DNA of 64,000 bases from an uncultured Prevotellaceae bacterium (GCA_902778535.1 CACYYG010000009.1:62001-126000), one strand, 5' to 3'. Numbered from the stretch's first letter, positions 51,959-60,864 are shown. Notes: generated by a model from the letters alone, not told the origin. Program-made: numbers and translations.

Positions 51959-53536
51959 CTAAAACAACGGCTCGGAATAGCAGGCATTGGGTGCACGGAT
52001 ACGAATGGAGCGTGCAATGGTAGGCGCAATGCGGTCGGTAGTGGCAGGTGCAGTGATGCGTTCCGGCTCCGTTCCTGCTCCATAAATGATGATGGGGAAC
52101 AGTATGGACGAGGCTGTCGACACCTGACTCTGCTGTGTTTCTTCGTTCAACACATTCCAGCCTGGAGCGGCCTCGACAATGATGTCGCCGCAGCGCTGTG
52201 GATGGAAGGCGTTGCGAATTTTCTCCATCTGCGGATTCTGCGCAGTGAGCAGTTGCAACGAGGTGTAGACATTGCGCACGCCCTGCATCATTGACACAAG
52301 TTCCTGAGCACGGGAGGTAGCCTCGCCGAGGCTGATCTTCTTCGTTTCTAACAGTTTATGGTTGAGGAAGATATGATTCTGATAAGTAGTCTCCACGTAG
52401 GCATCATGTCCCCATATACCTCCCAAGTACATGTTGAGCAGATAGGCGGTGCGTGTCATGTTCAGCGTACCCGTAGGTATGCGGAATGTGGTATAGTCGG
52501 CTGCCTCAACGTCGCTGTAGCCCGTGGAAGTGATGACGAAGAGCACGCCGTCGGTGCCGAAACAGCGGTCGGTGTAGGCCATCAGTCGGCTCAGCTCGCG
52601 GTCAATGCGCAGATAAGTGTCTTGCAGCTCCATCTGACAGTCTGTCACGCGCTGCTTTCCAAACGGTCCGGCATAGTAGGTGAGACACAGCAGGTCTGTC
52701 ACCATGTCATTGCCTATGCCTGTGCTGTTGATACAGTGACAGGCCATTTCGGTAATGTCGGCGTTGACCAGTGCGCTTTCCTTGTAGCTGTTAAAGCGAT
52801 AATTGCCTGTGAATTTGTGGTGGAAGGGCTTGTAGCCGCCGCTATTGAGATAATAGTTGTACGTCCCGGTCACGTCGTAGAGCGGTTCCCACTGGGTGTT
52901 ACCGATTTTGCGTGCTGGGGCTTTTGTCTCGTTGTAAGAACTGACCCACGCGGGCAGCAGCTTTGTGTAGTAGGTTGAGGTGCACCAGTCGCCATAGACG
53001 TTGTCAATCCACAGCGCAATGTCGGCAGCATGGCCGGCGGAGAGCAGGGCAGCCTCGCGATAAGGCGCGATGGCATAGACCAGCGCCTTGCCGCCAGTAG
53101 CCATCTTCAGCTCGTCGCCGAGCGTCGATGTGAGCATAGCGTCGGGCGAGGTCATCTCATGTGTGAGCAGACCGGCAAAGCGGCTGTCGTCAACACAGCC
53201 CACAGGGCGCAGCGTCTCGCGATTGAGCCACTGATTGCCCACGATACTGTTATAATAGGGAGTGGTGCCCGTGCTCAGTGCAGCAATGGCCGAGGCACGG
53301 TCGACGGGTGCAAAGGGATAGGAGGCATTGACAAAGACCCTGCCGCCATTCATCAGTCGTTTCAGGCCGCCTTCGCTGTAGAGCGGGGTAAAGGCTTCAA
53401 GATAGTCGGAGCGCAGCTGGTCGATGGTGATGTTGATGACAAGTCGCGGCACCGTGCGTGTCGTATCCTGGGCTGCTGCGTCGGTGGTAAAGCCAAGAAG
53501 CGCCAGCAGTGTGATATAGAGGTGTTTATTTGTCAT
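51959..53536 (-). CDS. PafA-like alkaline phosphatase superfamily protein with degenerate active site
   Basis: A 525-residue exported protein (MTNKHLYITLLALLGFTTDA signal peptide) of the alkaline phosphatase/PafA family. Retained landmarks: LVINITIDQLRSDYL (first metal Asp) and TTPYYNSIVGNQW. Lost landmarks: the nucleophile Thr region reads VDRASAIAALSTGTT, the D..H motif region reads LTYYAGPFGK, and the usual T-A-D-H-G metal motif reads ITSTGYSDVE. From family knowledge these losses should abolish two-zinc catalysis, so I infer a pseudo-enzyme. It overlaps the upstream DUF4105/Lnb gene by 11 bp, a sign of coupled expression. Confidence 0.8.
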   Translation of the reverse strand: MTNKHLYITLLALLGFTTDAAAQDTTRTVPRLVINITIDQLRSDYLEAFTPLYSEGGLKRLMNGGRVFVNASYPFAPVDRASAIAALSTGTTPYYNSIVGNQWLNRETLRPVGCVDDSRFAGLLTHEMTSPDAMLTSTLGDELKMATGGKALVYAIAPYREAALLSAGHAADIALWIDNVYGDWCTSTYYTKLLPAWVSSYNETKAPARKIGNTQWEPLYDVTGTYNYYLNSGGYKPFHHKFTGNYRFNSYKESALVNADITEMACHCINSTGIGNDMVTDLLCLTYYAGPFGKQRVTDCQMELQDTYLRIDRELSRLMAYTDRCFGTDGVLFVITSTGYSDVEAADYTTFRIPTGTLNMTRTAYLLNMYLGGIWGHDAYVETTYQNHIFLNHKLLETKKISLGEATSRAQELVSMMQGVRNVYTSLQLLTAQNPQMEKIRNAFHPQRCGDIIVEAAPGWNVLNEETQQSQVSTASSILFPIIIYGAGTEPERITAPATTDRIAPTIARSIRIRAPNACYSEPLF

Positions 53537-54695
53537 GTCGGCGATGTATCCAGTATCTTAAAAGCAAACTTAGTGCCACAAGCTCCATGCCTTCGGCATA
53601 GTCCTGCCAGATGCCTCCGACGAAGAAGGCGATGAGGCAGAAGAGGCTGATGGTGAACCAGCGTGTGCGGCGGCGCCTCAGCACAGAGGGAATGAACAGC
53701 AGGGCAACGGGATTGAGCAGCAGAATCTGCAGGTTGGTGCTGGTGGCGGGATGCTCGGAGAAGAACATCAGCAACAGCAGCATGCCTGGCAGACCCGTGA
53801 GCAGCATCAGCAGGGCATCCCACCACACGAAGGTGCGCCCGCGGCGCCACTCCAAGACGAAGATGCCAATACTTATTAATAATATAAATAATGTACACGC
53901 GAGAGGCGACAACGGGAACCCGCCGCTTACCGGCTGCTGACGCAAGGGTGCAGTCACCACGTGGCGCAGCACCAGCGGGCGCGTCTCGCCCTGGCGGACA
54001 ACGGTGGCATGGTCGAAGTCGTAGCACAGGTTGTCAGGCAGAAACTCCTGCTCGCGCTGCGTGGTCTTCAAGTCGGCACGCAGGCCCAGCAGCAGGTCGT
54101 TGCCGAAGGCTGCCCAGGGATGGTCCTTAGTGCATGCGTGAATCATCTCGCGGAAGGTAGGGTTGTAGTCGGGCCGTGCAGCGTAACTCACCTTGCCGTC
54201 CAAGCAGCGCTCCACGATGTCCCTGGGGCGGGTGCAGCAGTTGTCGAAGAAGAAGTTGTAGCGATAAACCGGATAGTTGTGCAGATTCTCTTCCAATGCC
54301 TTGATGAGGCGCAGTTTTTCCTCATTAGTGAGGTTGAGAACCTGCTCCTCCATCTTGCAGCCCCACTTCTTATAATAGTTTGCCCAGCGCTCATAATCAC
54401 TGTAGCACTCCAGACGGTAGTCAGTCTGCCCCATAATGAAGCGCCACACGAAATGAGGCTTCTTGAAGTCGAAGACGCCGTAGTTGTAAACTAGATGGCG
54501 GTCGGTGCGCAGGTCGTGCACGTGCAGTGCGGAGTGTCCGTAAAGGCTGTATATCTCGTCATGCGGCGAACAAGTGACAAGCCCTGTCTCGATGCTGTCC
54601 ATGTCCTCTACGGTCATGGTCTGTGCCTCTGCCAGCAGGCAGGCACAGAGCATAACAAGAAGTCCGCAGAGCCTGCGGAAAACCTTTATCTTCAT
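53526..54695 (-). CDS. lnb: DUF4105 membrane protein, probable lipoprotein N-acyltransferase Lnb
   Basis: A 389-residue protein from ATG 54695 (a GTG two codons earlier is possible). Seen: signal/anchor segment, a periplasmic DUF4105 domain (about 20-235; SLYGHSALHVHD, YNYGVFDFKKPHFVWRFIMG, YRYNFFFDNCCTRPRDIVE) and a C-terminal half with about five membrane helices. DUF4105 is the N-terminal domain of Lnb, described as the Bacteroides enzyme adding the third acyl chain to lipoproteins; the conserved His and Cys above are the likely catalytic residues. The window encodes many lipoproteins that would be substrates. Assignment is by domain layout. Confidence 0.75.
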   Translation of the reverse strand: MKIKVFRRLCGLLVMLCACLLAEAQTMTVEDMDSIETGLVTCSPHDEIYSLYGHSALHVHDLRTDRHLVYNYGVFDFKKPHFVWRFIMGQTDYRLECYSDYERWANYYKKWGCKMEEQVLNLTNEEKLRLIKALEENLHNYPVYRYNFFFDNCCTRPRDIVERCLDGKVSYAARPDYNPTFREMIHACTKDHPWAAFGNDLLLGLRADLKTTQREQEFLPDNLCYDFDHATVVRQGETRPLVLRHVVTAPLRQQPVSGGFPLSPLACTLFILLISIGIFVLEWRRGRTFVWWDALLMLLTGLPGMLLLLMFFSEHPATSTNLQILLLNPVALLFIPSVLRRRRTRWFTISLFCLIAFFVGGIWQDYAEGMELVALSLLLRYWIHRRHDK

Positions 54696-54715
54696 TTTCA
54701 CGGTGCAAAATTACG

Positions 54716-54723
54716 TTCTTTTT
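54716..54723 (-). promoter_or_regulatory. -7 promoter box of the Lnb-like gene
   Basis: Minus-strand TAATTTTG, 20 bp before ATG 54695; it would drive both the Lnb-like gene and the overlapping phosphatase-like gene. Confidence 0.65.
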
Positions 54724-54863
54724 TTCACATTCAGCTCATTTCCCGCGTTTTTTTGTCTTAGTGATGTTAAATAATATCGATGAGCGAACCAATGTTCGTC
54801 GCATACTCAATCGTTTTTTGAAGACGATTTAGGACACAGATGCCAAAATGCTTCAAAACATCG

Positions 54864-54946
54864 GTAACATCGCGGGTTACTGTCAGTAACCACGTGGGTT
54901 ACTGACAGTAACCACGGTGGTTACAGTTAGTAACCCACGTGGTTAC
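54864..54946. repeat. Array of four 17-bp palindromes at 22-bp steps (locus 4)
   Basis: Units 54864-54880 (GTAACATCGCGGGTTAC, decayed left half), 54886-54902 (GTAACCACGTGGGTTAC), 54908-54924 (GTAACCACGGTGGTTAC) and 54930-54946 (GTAACCCACGTGGTTAC), spacers TGTCA, TGACA, AGTTA. It lies in the 476-bp divergent gap before the outer-membrane protein gene. Apart from this array, the leader hairpin and promoters I see nothing else in the gap. Confidence 0.95.
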
Positions 54947-55052
54947 AAATAGGGCACTGCACGTTTTTACGCAAAAACAATTCAGAAATCTTAACCAACG
55001 TTAGATTTTTGCGGAAAAACATAAAAAATTTGGTTTTTAACTCACTTCTTCG

Positions 55053-55060
55053 TACCTTTG
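55053..55060 (+). promoter_or_regulatory. -7 promoter box of the outer-membrane protein gene
   Basis: TACCTTTG, about 111 bp upstream of ATG 55172, giving a ~105-nt leader. Confidence 0.7.
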
Positions 55061-55070
55061 CAGCGCCAAA

Positions 55071-55137
55071 TAGGAGCCGACGCTTCCCAGCGCCGGAATT
55101 TATGACTTGTTGCGACGCTGGGAAGCGCCGGCTCCTA
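55071..55137 (+). promoter_or_regulatory. Long hairpin in the mRNA leader of the outer-membrane protein gene
   Basis: Arms 55071-55095 and 55113-55137 are 25-nt inverted copies with two mismatches, GC-rich (GGAGCCG.CGCTTCCCAGCG core), around a 17-nt loop. Position just after the predicted transcript start means nearly the whole leader folds. It could block or protect the transcript, or be a mobile repeat. Confidence 0.7.
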
Positions 55138-55171
55138 CGTAAGGCAGACAAACAATGGCAGTTATTACGAA

Positions 55172-56476
55172 ATGAAAAAGATATTTGTGTGCGGCCTCAT
55201 CGCCGCAAGCATATTTGCGACAACGGCCGCATGGGCGCAGAGCAACACGCAGAGCAGTACCTTCTCACCCTATAGCCAGTATGGGCTGGGGGTGCTGGCC
55301 GACCAGTCGCAGAGCTTCAACCGAGGCATGAACGGCACAGGCATCGCCATGCGCAACGGCACACTGGTGAACACGCTTAACCCCGCCTCCTACTCGGCCG
55401 TCGACTCGCTGACGATGCTCTTCGACGCTGGTCTTTCGGTGCAGTTTACCAATTTCAAGGAGGGCAACACCAGCGTCAACGCCAGCAAGGGCACCTTCGA
55501 CTATGTGGTGGGTCTTTTCCGCATCAGACGTCATTTTGGCGTCAGCTTCGGCGTGCTGCCCTTCAGTGATGTGGGCTACAACTACAGTACCAGCACCTAC
55601 CTGAACACCACCATCGGACGCATCACCGAAACCTTCGACGGCAAGGGCGGCCTGCATCAGGCCTTGATCGGCGCTGGCTGGAATCCCATAAAACCGCTCT
55701 CAATAGGCGTGAACTTCGGCTACCTCTGGGGCAGCTATACACGCAGTGCCACATCGTCGGCCACTGCCACTGTCAACTCGCTGTCGAAGACCTACAAGGC
55801 AACCGTCAGCAACTACACCCTCACGCTCGGTTTGCAGTGGCAGCAGAAAATCGGCCAGAAAGACCTCGTGACAGTGGGCGCCACTTGGGGACTGGGACAC
55901 AAGCTGAATGCCGACCCTACGTGCGACATCGTCAATATCAACACCTCAACAATGGTGAGCGACACCACCTCCTTCTCCATCAAGAACGGTCTGGAGCTTC
56001 CCAACAGCTTTGGAGCGGGCCTGGCATGGGAGCATAAGAACAAGCTCACCATAGCAGCCGACTTTACCATGCAGCAGTGGGGCAAAGTGAGCTATCCCAA
56101 CTACGACGAGGCCAGAAAGACCTATGCTTTGCGCAGCGGACTGCTGAAGGACCGCACACGCATCAGCGTCGGCGCCGACTACGTGCCAGACGCCAACAGC
56201 CGCCGCAACTATCTGGAGCGAGTGCACTACCGCATAGGAGCCGCCTACACCACTCCATATTATAAAATCAACGGACAGGACGGTCCCAAGGAAATGAGCC
56301 TCAGCGCCGGTTTCGGACTGCCCCTGCAGAACAAATGGAACGACCGCTCGGTGCTGAACGTCAGTGCCCAGTGGGTGCGCTCATCGGCCAAGGATCTCAT
56401 CACCGACAACACCTTCCGCATCAGCGTAGGCCTGACCTTTAACGAGAAGTGGTTCGACAAGTGGAGAATCAACTAA
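55172..56476 (+). CDS. FadL/OMPP1-like outer-membrane protein of unknown ligand
   Basis: A 434-residue outer-membrane protein: signal peptide MKKIFVCGLIAASIFATTAA, then SPYSQYGLGVLADQSQSF and NRGMNGTGIAMRNGTLVNTLNPASY, the N-terminal hatch-like pattern of FadL/PorV-type barrels, followed by amphipathic beta-strands and a final FNEKWFDKWRIN. In Bacteroidales this protein commonly precedes lptC, a CNNM/CorC protein and a PpiD-like foldase, as here; it may be part of the envelope-assembly set. Ligand or partner is unknown. Confidence 0.75.
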   Translation: MKKIFVCGLIAASIFATTAAWAQSNTQSSTFSPYSQYGLGVLADQSQSFNRGMNGTGIAMRNGTLVNTLNPASYSAVDSLTMLFDAGLSVQFTNFKEGNTSVNASKGTFDYVVGLFRIRRHFGVSFGVLPFSDVGYNYSTSTYLNTTIGRITETFDGKGGLHQALIGAGWNPIKPLSIGVNFGYLWGSYTRSATSSATATVNSLSKTYKATVSNYTLTLGLQWQQKIGQKDLVTVGATWGLGHKLNADPTCDIVNINTSTMVSDTTSFSIKNGLELPNSFGAGLAWEHKNKLTIAADFTMQQWGKVSYPNYDEARKTYALRSGLLKDRTRISVGADYVPDANSRRNYLERVHYRIGAAYTTPYYKINGQDGPKEMSLSAGFGLPLQNKWNDRSVLNVSAQWVRSSAKDLITDNTFRISVGLTFNEKWFDKWRIN

Positions 56477-56521
56477 ACAATAAAAAAATAAGAAAACAGG
56501 GGAGACAGGTGAAAGCCGCTT

Positions 56522-57253
56522 ATGTTTATGGAAACATCAGGCATTAACAGTTGGCAAGAGGCGAAGGACGGGCTGGACGGCAGCACGCGTTCAAGTCTAC
56601 TTAACTTCACACATTTCCGCTCACCTCTCTTTTTATTCTTTTATTCTTTCATTTTTTTATTTTTCTCCTGCTCTGAGGCTCAGGAGCACATTGCTGCCGC
56701 CGTGAACCCCGAAGACTCGACATCGGTGATGACCACCTACGGCGTAAACACGCTCATCAGCGACTCGGGCGTCATCAAATACCGCATCGTCACCGAGCGC
56801 TGGGATGTCAACACCGTGCGCCATCCTTCGCGATGGGAGTTTATAAAGGGCATCTTCTTCGAACAGTTTGACGAGCAGTTCCACGTGCAGGCCTACATAC
56901 AGGCCGACACGGCGTGGTACTTCGACCAGATGCGTTTGTGGCTGTTGCGCGGCAGGGTGAGCATCCGCAATGTCAAAGGCCTCGTCTACACCAGTGAGGA
57001 ACTGTATTGGGACGGCATCAAGCACGAGTTCTACAGCACTGTCTTTTCACGGGTCGTCACGCCAGAGCGTACGATGGAAGGCACCTATTTCCGCAGCGAC
57101 GAGAAAATGGAGCACTATGTGGTGAGCAACAGTGTGGGCTCGTTTGTTGCCTCCGACATGGAAGGCGACGAGCAGCAGCCCGCCACTGGCAATGAGGGCG
57201 AAGAGGAAATGGAGCCGCTGCGCCCCGCACCCGAAAAGCACCGCAGATATTAG
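56522..57253 (+). CDS. lptC: LPS-transport periplasmic protein LptC
   Basis: A 243-residue LptC homologue: conserved part from ISDSGVIKYRIVTERWDV, with FFEQFDEQFHVQAYIQADTA and LLRGRVSIRNVKGLVYTSEELYWD, forming the OstA/LptC beta-jellyroll that passes LPS from LptBFG to LptA. The N-terminus is odd: about 30 polar residues precede a Phe-rich hydrophobic run (LFLFFYSFIFLFFSC) whose Cys may be a lipobox. That run is encoded by TTTTATTCTT-type low-complexity DNA with a CTCACCTC unit at its start. ATG 56528 is an alternative. The CNNM/CorC gene follows after 7 bp. Confidence 0.8.
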   Translation: MFMETSGINSWQEAKDGLDGSTRSSLLNFTHFRSPLFLFFYSFIFLFFSCSEAQEHIAAAVNPEDSTSVMTTYGVNTLISDSGVIKYRIVTERWDVNTVRHPSRWEFIKGIFFEQFDEQFHVQAYIQADTAWYFDQMRLWLLRGRVSIRNVKGLVYTSEELYWDGIKHEFYSTVFSRVVTPERTMEGTYFRSDEKMEHYVVSNSVGSFVASDMEGDEQQPATGNEGEEEMEPLRPAPEKHRRY

Positions 57254-57260
57254 CCAGACT

Positions 57261-58535
57261 ATGACGTCATTGATTATAGGAATTGTGATAGCGATGATGT
57301 TCTCCGCGTTCTTCTCGGGCATGGAGATAGCGTTCGTGTCGAGTAACCGGCTGCTGGCCGAGGTTGCCCGCGAGAAGAACGGACTGAGCCAGCGCGCCAT
57401 CGACCTGTTCTACCGTCATCCCAGCAACTTCCTATCCACGATGCTTGTGGGCAACAACATCGCTCTGGTCATCTACGGCATCCTCTTCGCGCAAATCTTC
57501 GACCAGACGCTCTTCAGCGGCCTCGATGACGCTGGCCGCGTCACCGCCGACACCCTGCTCTCAACACTCATCGTGCTCTTCACGGGCGAGTTCCTGCCGA
57601 AAACCATCTTCAAGGCCAATCCCAACGCCATGCTCACGTTCTTCGCTGTTCCCGCAGCAGCGTGCTACATCGTGCTGTGGCCCATCTCTCGCTTCGCCAC
57701 AATGCTGTCGAAAGGACTGCTGCGGCTGGTGGGCATCAAGATGGACAAGGACAGCGACGACAAGGAGTTTACCAAAGTCGACCTTGATTACCTGGTGCAG
57801 AGCAGCATCGACAACGCACGCGACGACAACGAGATAGAAGAAGAGGTGAAAATCTTCCAGAACGCGCTGGAATTCTCTGACACCAAAGTTCGCGACTGCA
57901 TGGTTCCCCGCACAGAGATTGACGCAGTAGCCGACACGGCCACCATCGAACAGCTCAAGCAGGTGTTCATCGAGTCGGGACACTCCAAGATATTAGTCTT
58001 CCACGAAGACATCGACCACGTCATCGGCTACATCCACTCCTCCGACATGTTCACCGTCAAGGATCAGCAGTGCGTCGACCTCGTACGCGAAATATCCTTC
58101 GTGCCCGAGACCATGCTGGCATCGAGGCTGATGAAACAGCTGATGCAGCAGAAACGCTCACTGGCAGTGGTCGTCGATGAGTTTGGAGGCACCAGCGGAC
58201 TGGTATCGCTTGAAGACATCATGGAAGAGATTACAGGCGACATTGAAGACGAGCACGACTCCACGAACTATGTGGCCAAGCGGCTCGACAACGGCGAGTA
58301 TATGCTGTCAGCCCGGTTGGAGATAGAAAAGGTAAACGAACTGTTCGACATCGGCCTGCCCGAGAGCGACGACTATATGACCGTGGGCGGCTTCATCCTG
58401 CACGAATATCAGAGCTTCCCAAAACTCAACGAAGTAGTGCACATCGGGCGCTTTGAATTCAAAATTATCAAGAACACAGCCACAAAAATAGAGCTTGTGA
58501 GACTAAAAGTGAACGAAAATGACAATTTTTCATAA
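57261..58535 (+). CDS. CNNM/CorC (HlyC) family membrane protein
   Basis: A 424-residue inner-membrane protein from ATG 57261. Seen: DUF21/CNNM helices (about 1-185; FSAFFSGMEIAFVSSNRLL, MLVGNNIALVIYGILFAQI), a CBS pair (about 200-330; VRDCMVPRTEIDAV, SLAVVVDEFGGTSGLVSLED) and the CorC_HlyC domain (about 345-424). Members are linked to Mg2+/Co2+ efflux; in Bacteroidetes the paralogue GldE belongs to gliding/T9SS loci, but neighbours here are lptC and a foldase. It starts 7 bp after lptC. Confidence 0.85.
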   Translation: MTSLIIGIVIAMMFSAFFSGMEIAFVSSNRLLAEVAREKNGLSQRAIDLFYRHPSNFLSTMLVGNNIALVIYGILFAQIFDQTLFSGLDDAGRVTADTLLSTLIVLFTGEFLPKTIFKANPNAMLTFFAVPAAACYIVLWPISRFATMLSKGLLRLVGIKMDKDSDDKEFTKVDLDYLVQSSIDNARDDNEIEEEVKIFQNALEFSDTKVRDCMVPRTEIDAVADTATIEQLKQVFIESGHSKILVFHEDIDHVIGYIHSSDMFTVKDQQCVDLVREISFVPETMLASRLMKQLMQQKRSLAVVVDEFGGTSGLVSLEDIMEEITGDIEDEHDSTNYVAKRLDNGEYMLSARLEIEKVNELFDIGLPESDDYMTVGGFILHEYQSFPKLNEVVHIGRFEFKIIKNTATKIELVRLKVNENDNFS

Positions 58536-58564
58536 AAATTTGCCGTTGTTTCACGCAAAATTTG

Positions 58565-58572
58565 TAATTTTG
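58565..58572 (+). promoter_or_regulatory. -7 promoter box of the PpiD-like gene
   Basis: TAATTTTG, 61 bp upstream of ATG 58634. Confidence 0.7.
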
Positions 58573-58633
58573 CAGGCTGAATTTGGAAAAACGAGAAAAT
58601 AAAAAAATAAAAACAAAAAAACAAACAAATTAA

Positions 58634-60847
58634 ATGGCAGCAATTGGTAAAATCAGAAGCTGGGGACCTTGGCTGGTGGGTATCATCGGCCTGGCTCTGT
58701 TCGGCTTCATTGCAACAGACTTTACAAGGCAGTGCGAGACCTCGAGCAATCAGGCCCGCCAGCAAGTAGGAAAAGTATTGGGCGAAAAGCTCTCTATCCA
58801 AGACCTTCAGCAGCGTTCGGAAGAGTATAAGGCTCTGTTCGGAAAAGACGCCAACGAGGAATTTATCCGCAATTTGGTGTGGGACGACTTCGTGAAGAAC
58901 ACCGTCATGGAGGAAGAGGCCGAGAAACTCGGACTCGGTGTCACCGACGAAGAGGTGAAAGCCGTACTGGCCATGCCCAACCACCCCGCCCTGCCCCGCG
59001 ACTTCATGCCGCAGGATTTCTTCAACCAAGCCGGTGAGTTCGACTACAACAATGTCGCACAGATTTACAGCGCTTTGCAGCAGCAGGCTCCCGAGCAGTT
59101 CAGAGACTTCGAGGCCTACTGGACAATGATTGAGAAGATGCTGCGCCAGAACCTGCTGCGCCAGAAGTTTGAGACACTGCTGCAGGCCTGCATGCTCAGC
59201 AACGAATATTCAGCCAAGCTCGTCTTCGACGGCACCGCCACGACGAAAAACGCCGAGCTCGTCGCCTTCCCCTATACCTCCATCAACGATAACGAGGTGC
59301 AGGTTTCCGAGGCCGACCTGAAGGCAAAGTACGAGGAGATGAAGGAGATGCTGAAGTGGAACAAGGAAACACGCGACATCAAGTACGTTGTCTGCAAGGT
59401 ACAGCCCTCCGACGCCGACATGGAAGCACTTACCAACAGCTTGCTGGAAGCTGCTGCTCAGTTTGACGCTGACAGCTTGAAGATTAGTAACATTGTGGCT
59501 ATGCACCGTTCCACAATTGCTTACAGCGCCGACCGTCCATATAATAAGAACGGCATCCGCAACATCTCTGCAGCCCTGCTCGACAGCCTCAACAACATGA
59601 AGGACAGCACCGTCACCGCTCCCTTCCGCTTTATGATCATGCGTGCCAACAAGCCCGTAGAGTATATGGCCATTGCACGTTTGAACCGCCGCTATCAGGA
59701 TATCGACTCCATCCACTACCAGTTGGTAGCCGTTCCCGGCAACAGCATTGAAGACGCTACTCAGCGTGCCGACAGCATCATCGGCGTCATCAACGCCGGA
59801 ACCGACATCGACACTCTTATCACCAAGATGAACCTTAGGTCGGGTGAGGAATGGTTCAGCGCCGACAGCTATCAGAACGGCCAGACCATCAATGCCGACC
59901 AGAAGACCATCATCGCTGCCATCAAGTCAGCCAAGATTGGCGAGCTGCAGCACATCGCCCTCACCAACGCTGTTCTCATCGCCAAGGTGACCGAGCGCAA
60001 GATGAACACCCTCTACGACGTGGCCATTGTCAGCAACGAGATTGCTCCATCTTCAGAAACCGAGGACAATACCTATAATAGATTCAGCGCCTACGTGAGT
60101 TCCTGCTCCAATGCTGCTGATCTGGAGAAGAAAGCCGCTGAGGCCGGCTATGAGATTGTGGAACAGAAGAACCTGCTCAGCGACGCCAACACCATCGGCG
60201 CTCCCGCACCTCTTGCCAACACCCGCGACGCAGTGAAGTGGGCTTTTGCCAAGGCTGAGGAAGGCAGCATCTCTGAAATCTACCGCGACCCCGCAGAGCG
60301 TCGTTTCCTGACCGTTGCCGTCACGAAGATCAATCCCGTGGGCTATCTCGACATCAAGGGTGCAGAACAGCTGCTGCGTGCCGAGGTTATCAAAGACAAG
60401 AAGGCCGACATGCTGATGAAGAAGCTCGAGGGTGTGAAGACCGTGGAAGAAGCTACAGAGAAAGGCGGCACATCGCAGACGCTCAACAGCGTACGCTTCC
60501 CCGCTACTCTCCCTGTGATGAATATGGAAGAGCCCGGTCTTGACGGCGCCATCGCCGCTACTGCCGTAGGACAGAACGCCAAGAAGCCCTTCAAGGGACA
60601 GAATGGTGTGTACTTCTACAAGGTGGTCAGCAGTGAGAGCGATTCCACCCGCACCTTTGACCGTCGCGCCATGGAGGCCGACCTGATGCGCCAGCAGGTA
60701 TGGATTGTTACGCCTACGAAGACCGATGCAGCCGGCAACCCGAGGACTGACCGCTCTGGACGTCCCATGCATGTCAATCCCTTCACCAGTTTCTGGGATG
60801 TGCTCTTAGAGAAGGCAGCTCTCACTGACAGCCGCTACCAGTTCTAA
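58634..60847 (+). CDS. SurA/PpiD-like periplasmic peptidyl-prolyl isomerase
   Basis: A 737-residue inner-membrane-anchored foldase: one N-terminal helix (about 12-28; GPWLVGIIGLALFGFIATDF region), a SurA_N-type chaperone domain (about 40-250; VGKVLGEKLSIQDLQQRSEE), a PPIC-like domain (about 345-460; SIEDATQRADSIIGVINAGTD), and a second degenerate one (about 470-590). PpiD-like proteins sit by SecYEG and fold exported proteins, including outer-membrane barrels. It has its own promoter; a perfect 28-bp hairpin separates it from nth. Confidence 0.9.
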   Translation: MAAIGKIRSWGPWLVGIIGLALFGFIATDFTRQCETSSNQARQQVGKVLGEKLSIQDLQQRSEEYKALFGKDANEEFIRNLVWDDFVKNTVMEEEAEKLGLGVTDEEVKAVLAMPNHPALPRDFMPQDFFNQAGEFDYNNVAQIYSALQQQAPEQFRDFEAYWTMIEKMLRQNLLRQKFETLLQACMLSNEYSAKLVFDGTATTKNAELVAFPYTSINDNEVQVSEADLKAKYEEMKEMLKWNKETRDIKYVVCKVQPSDADMEALTNSLLEAAAQFDADSLKISNIVAMHRSTIAYSADRPYNKNGIRNISAALLDSLNNMKDSTVTAPFRFMIMRANKPVEYMAIARLNRRYQDIDSIHYQLVAVPGNSIEDATQRADSIIGVINAGTDIDTLITKMNLRSGEEWFSADSYQNGQTINADQKTIIAAIKSAKIGELQHIALTNAVLIAKVTERKMNTLYDVAIVSNEIAPSSETEDNTYNRFSAYVSSCSNAADLEKKAAEAGYEIVEQKNLLSDANTIGAPAPLANTRDAVKWAFAKAEEGSISEIYRDPAERRFLTVAVTKINPVGYLDIKGAEQLLRAEVIKDKKADMLMKKLEGVKTVEEATEKGGTSQTLNSVRFPATLPVMNMEEPGLDGAIAATAVGQNAKKPFKGQNGVYFYKVVSSESDSTRTFDRRAMEADLMRQQVWIVTPTKTDAAGNPRTDRSGRPMHVNPFTSFWDVLLEKAALTDSRYQF

Positions 60848-60864
60848 GCTCTCGGAGTTAGAGA

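Noticed and set aside
54864-54946. CRISPR array
   Set aside because: Units are palindromes with 5-bp near-constant spacers and 22-bp period; spacers are far too short and no cas gene is present.
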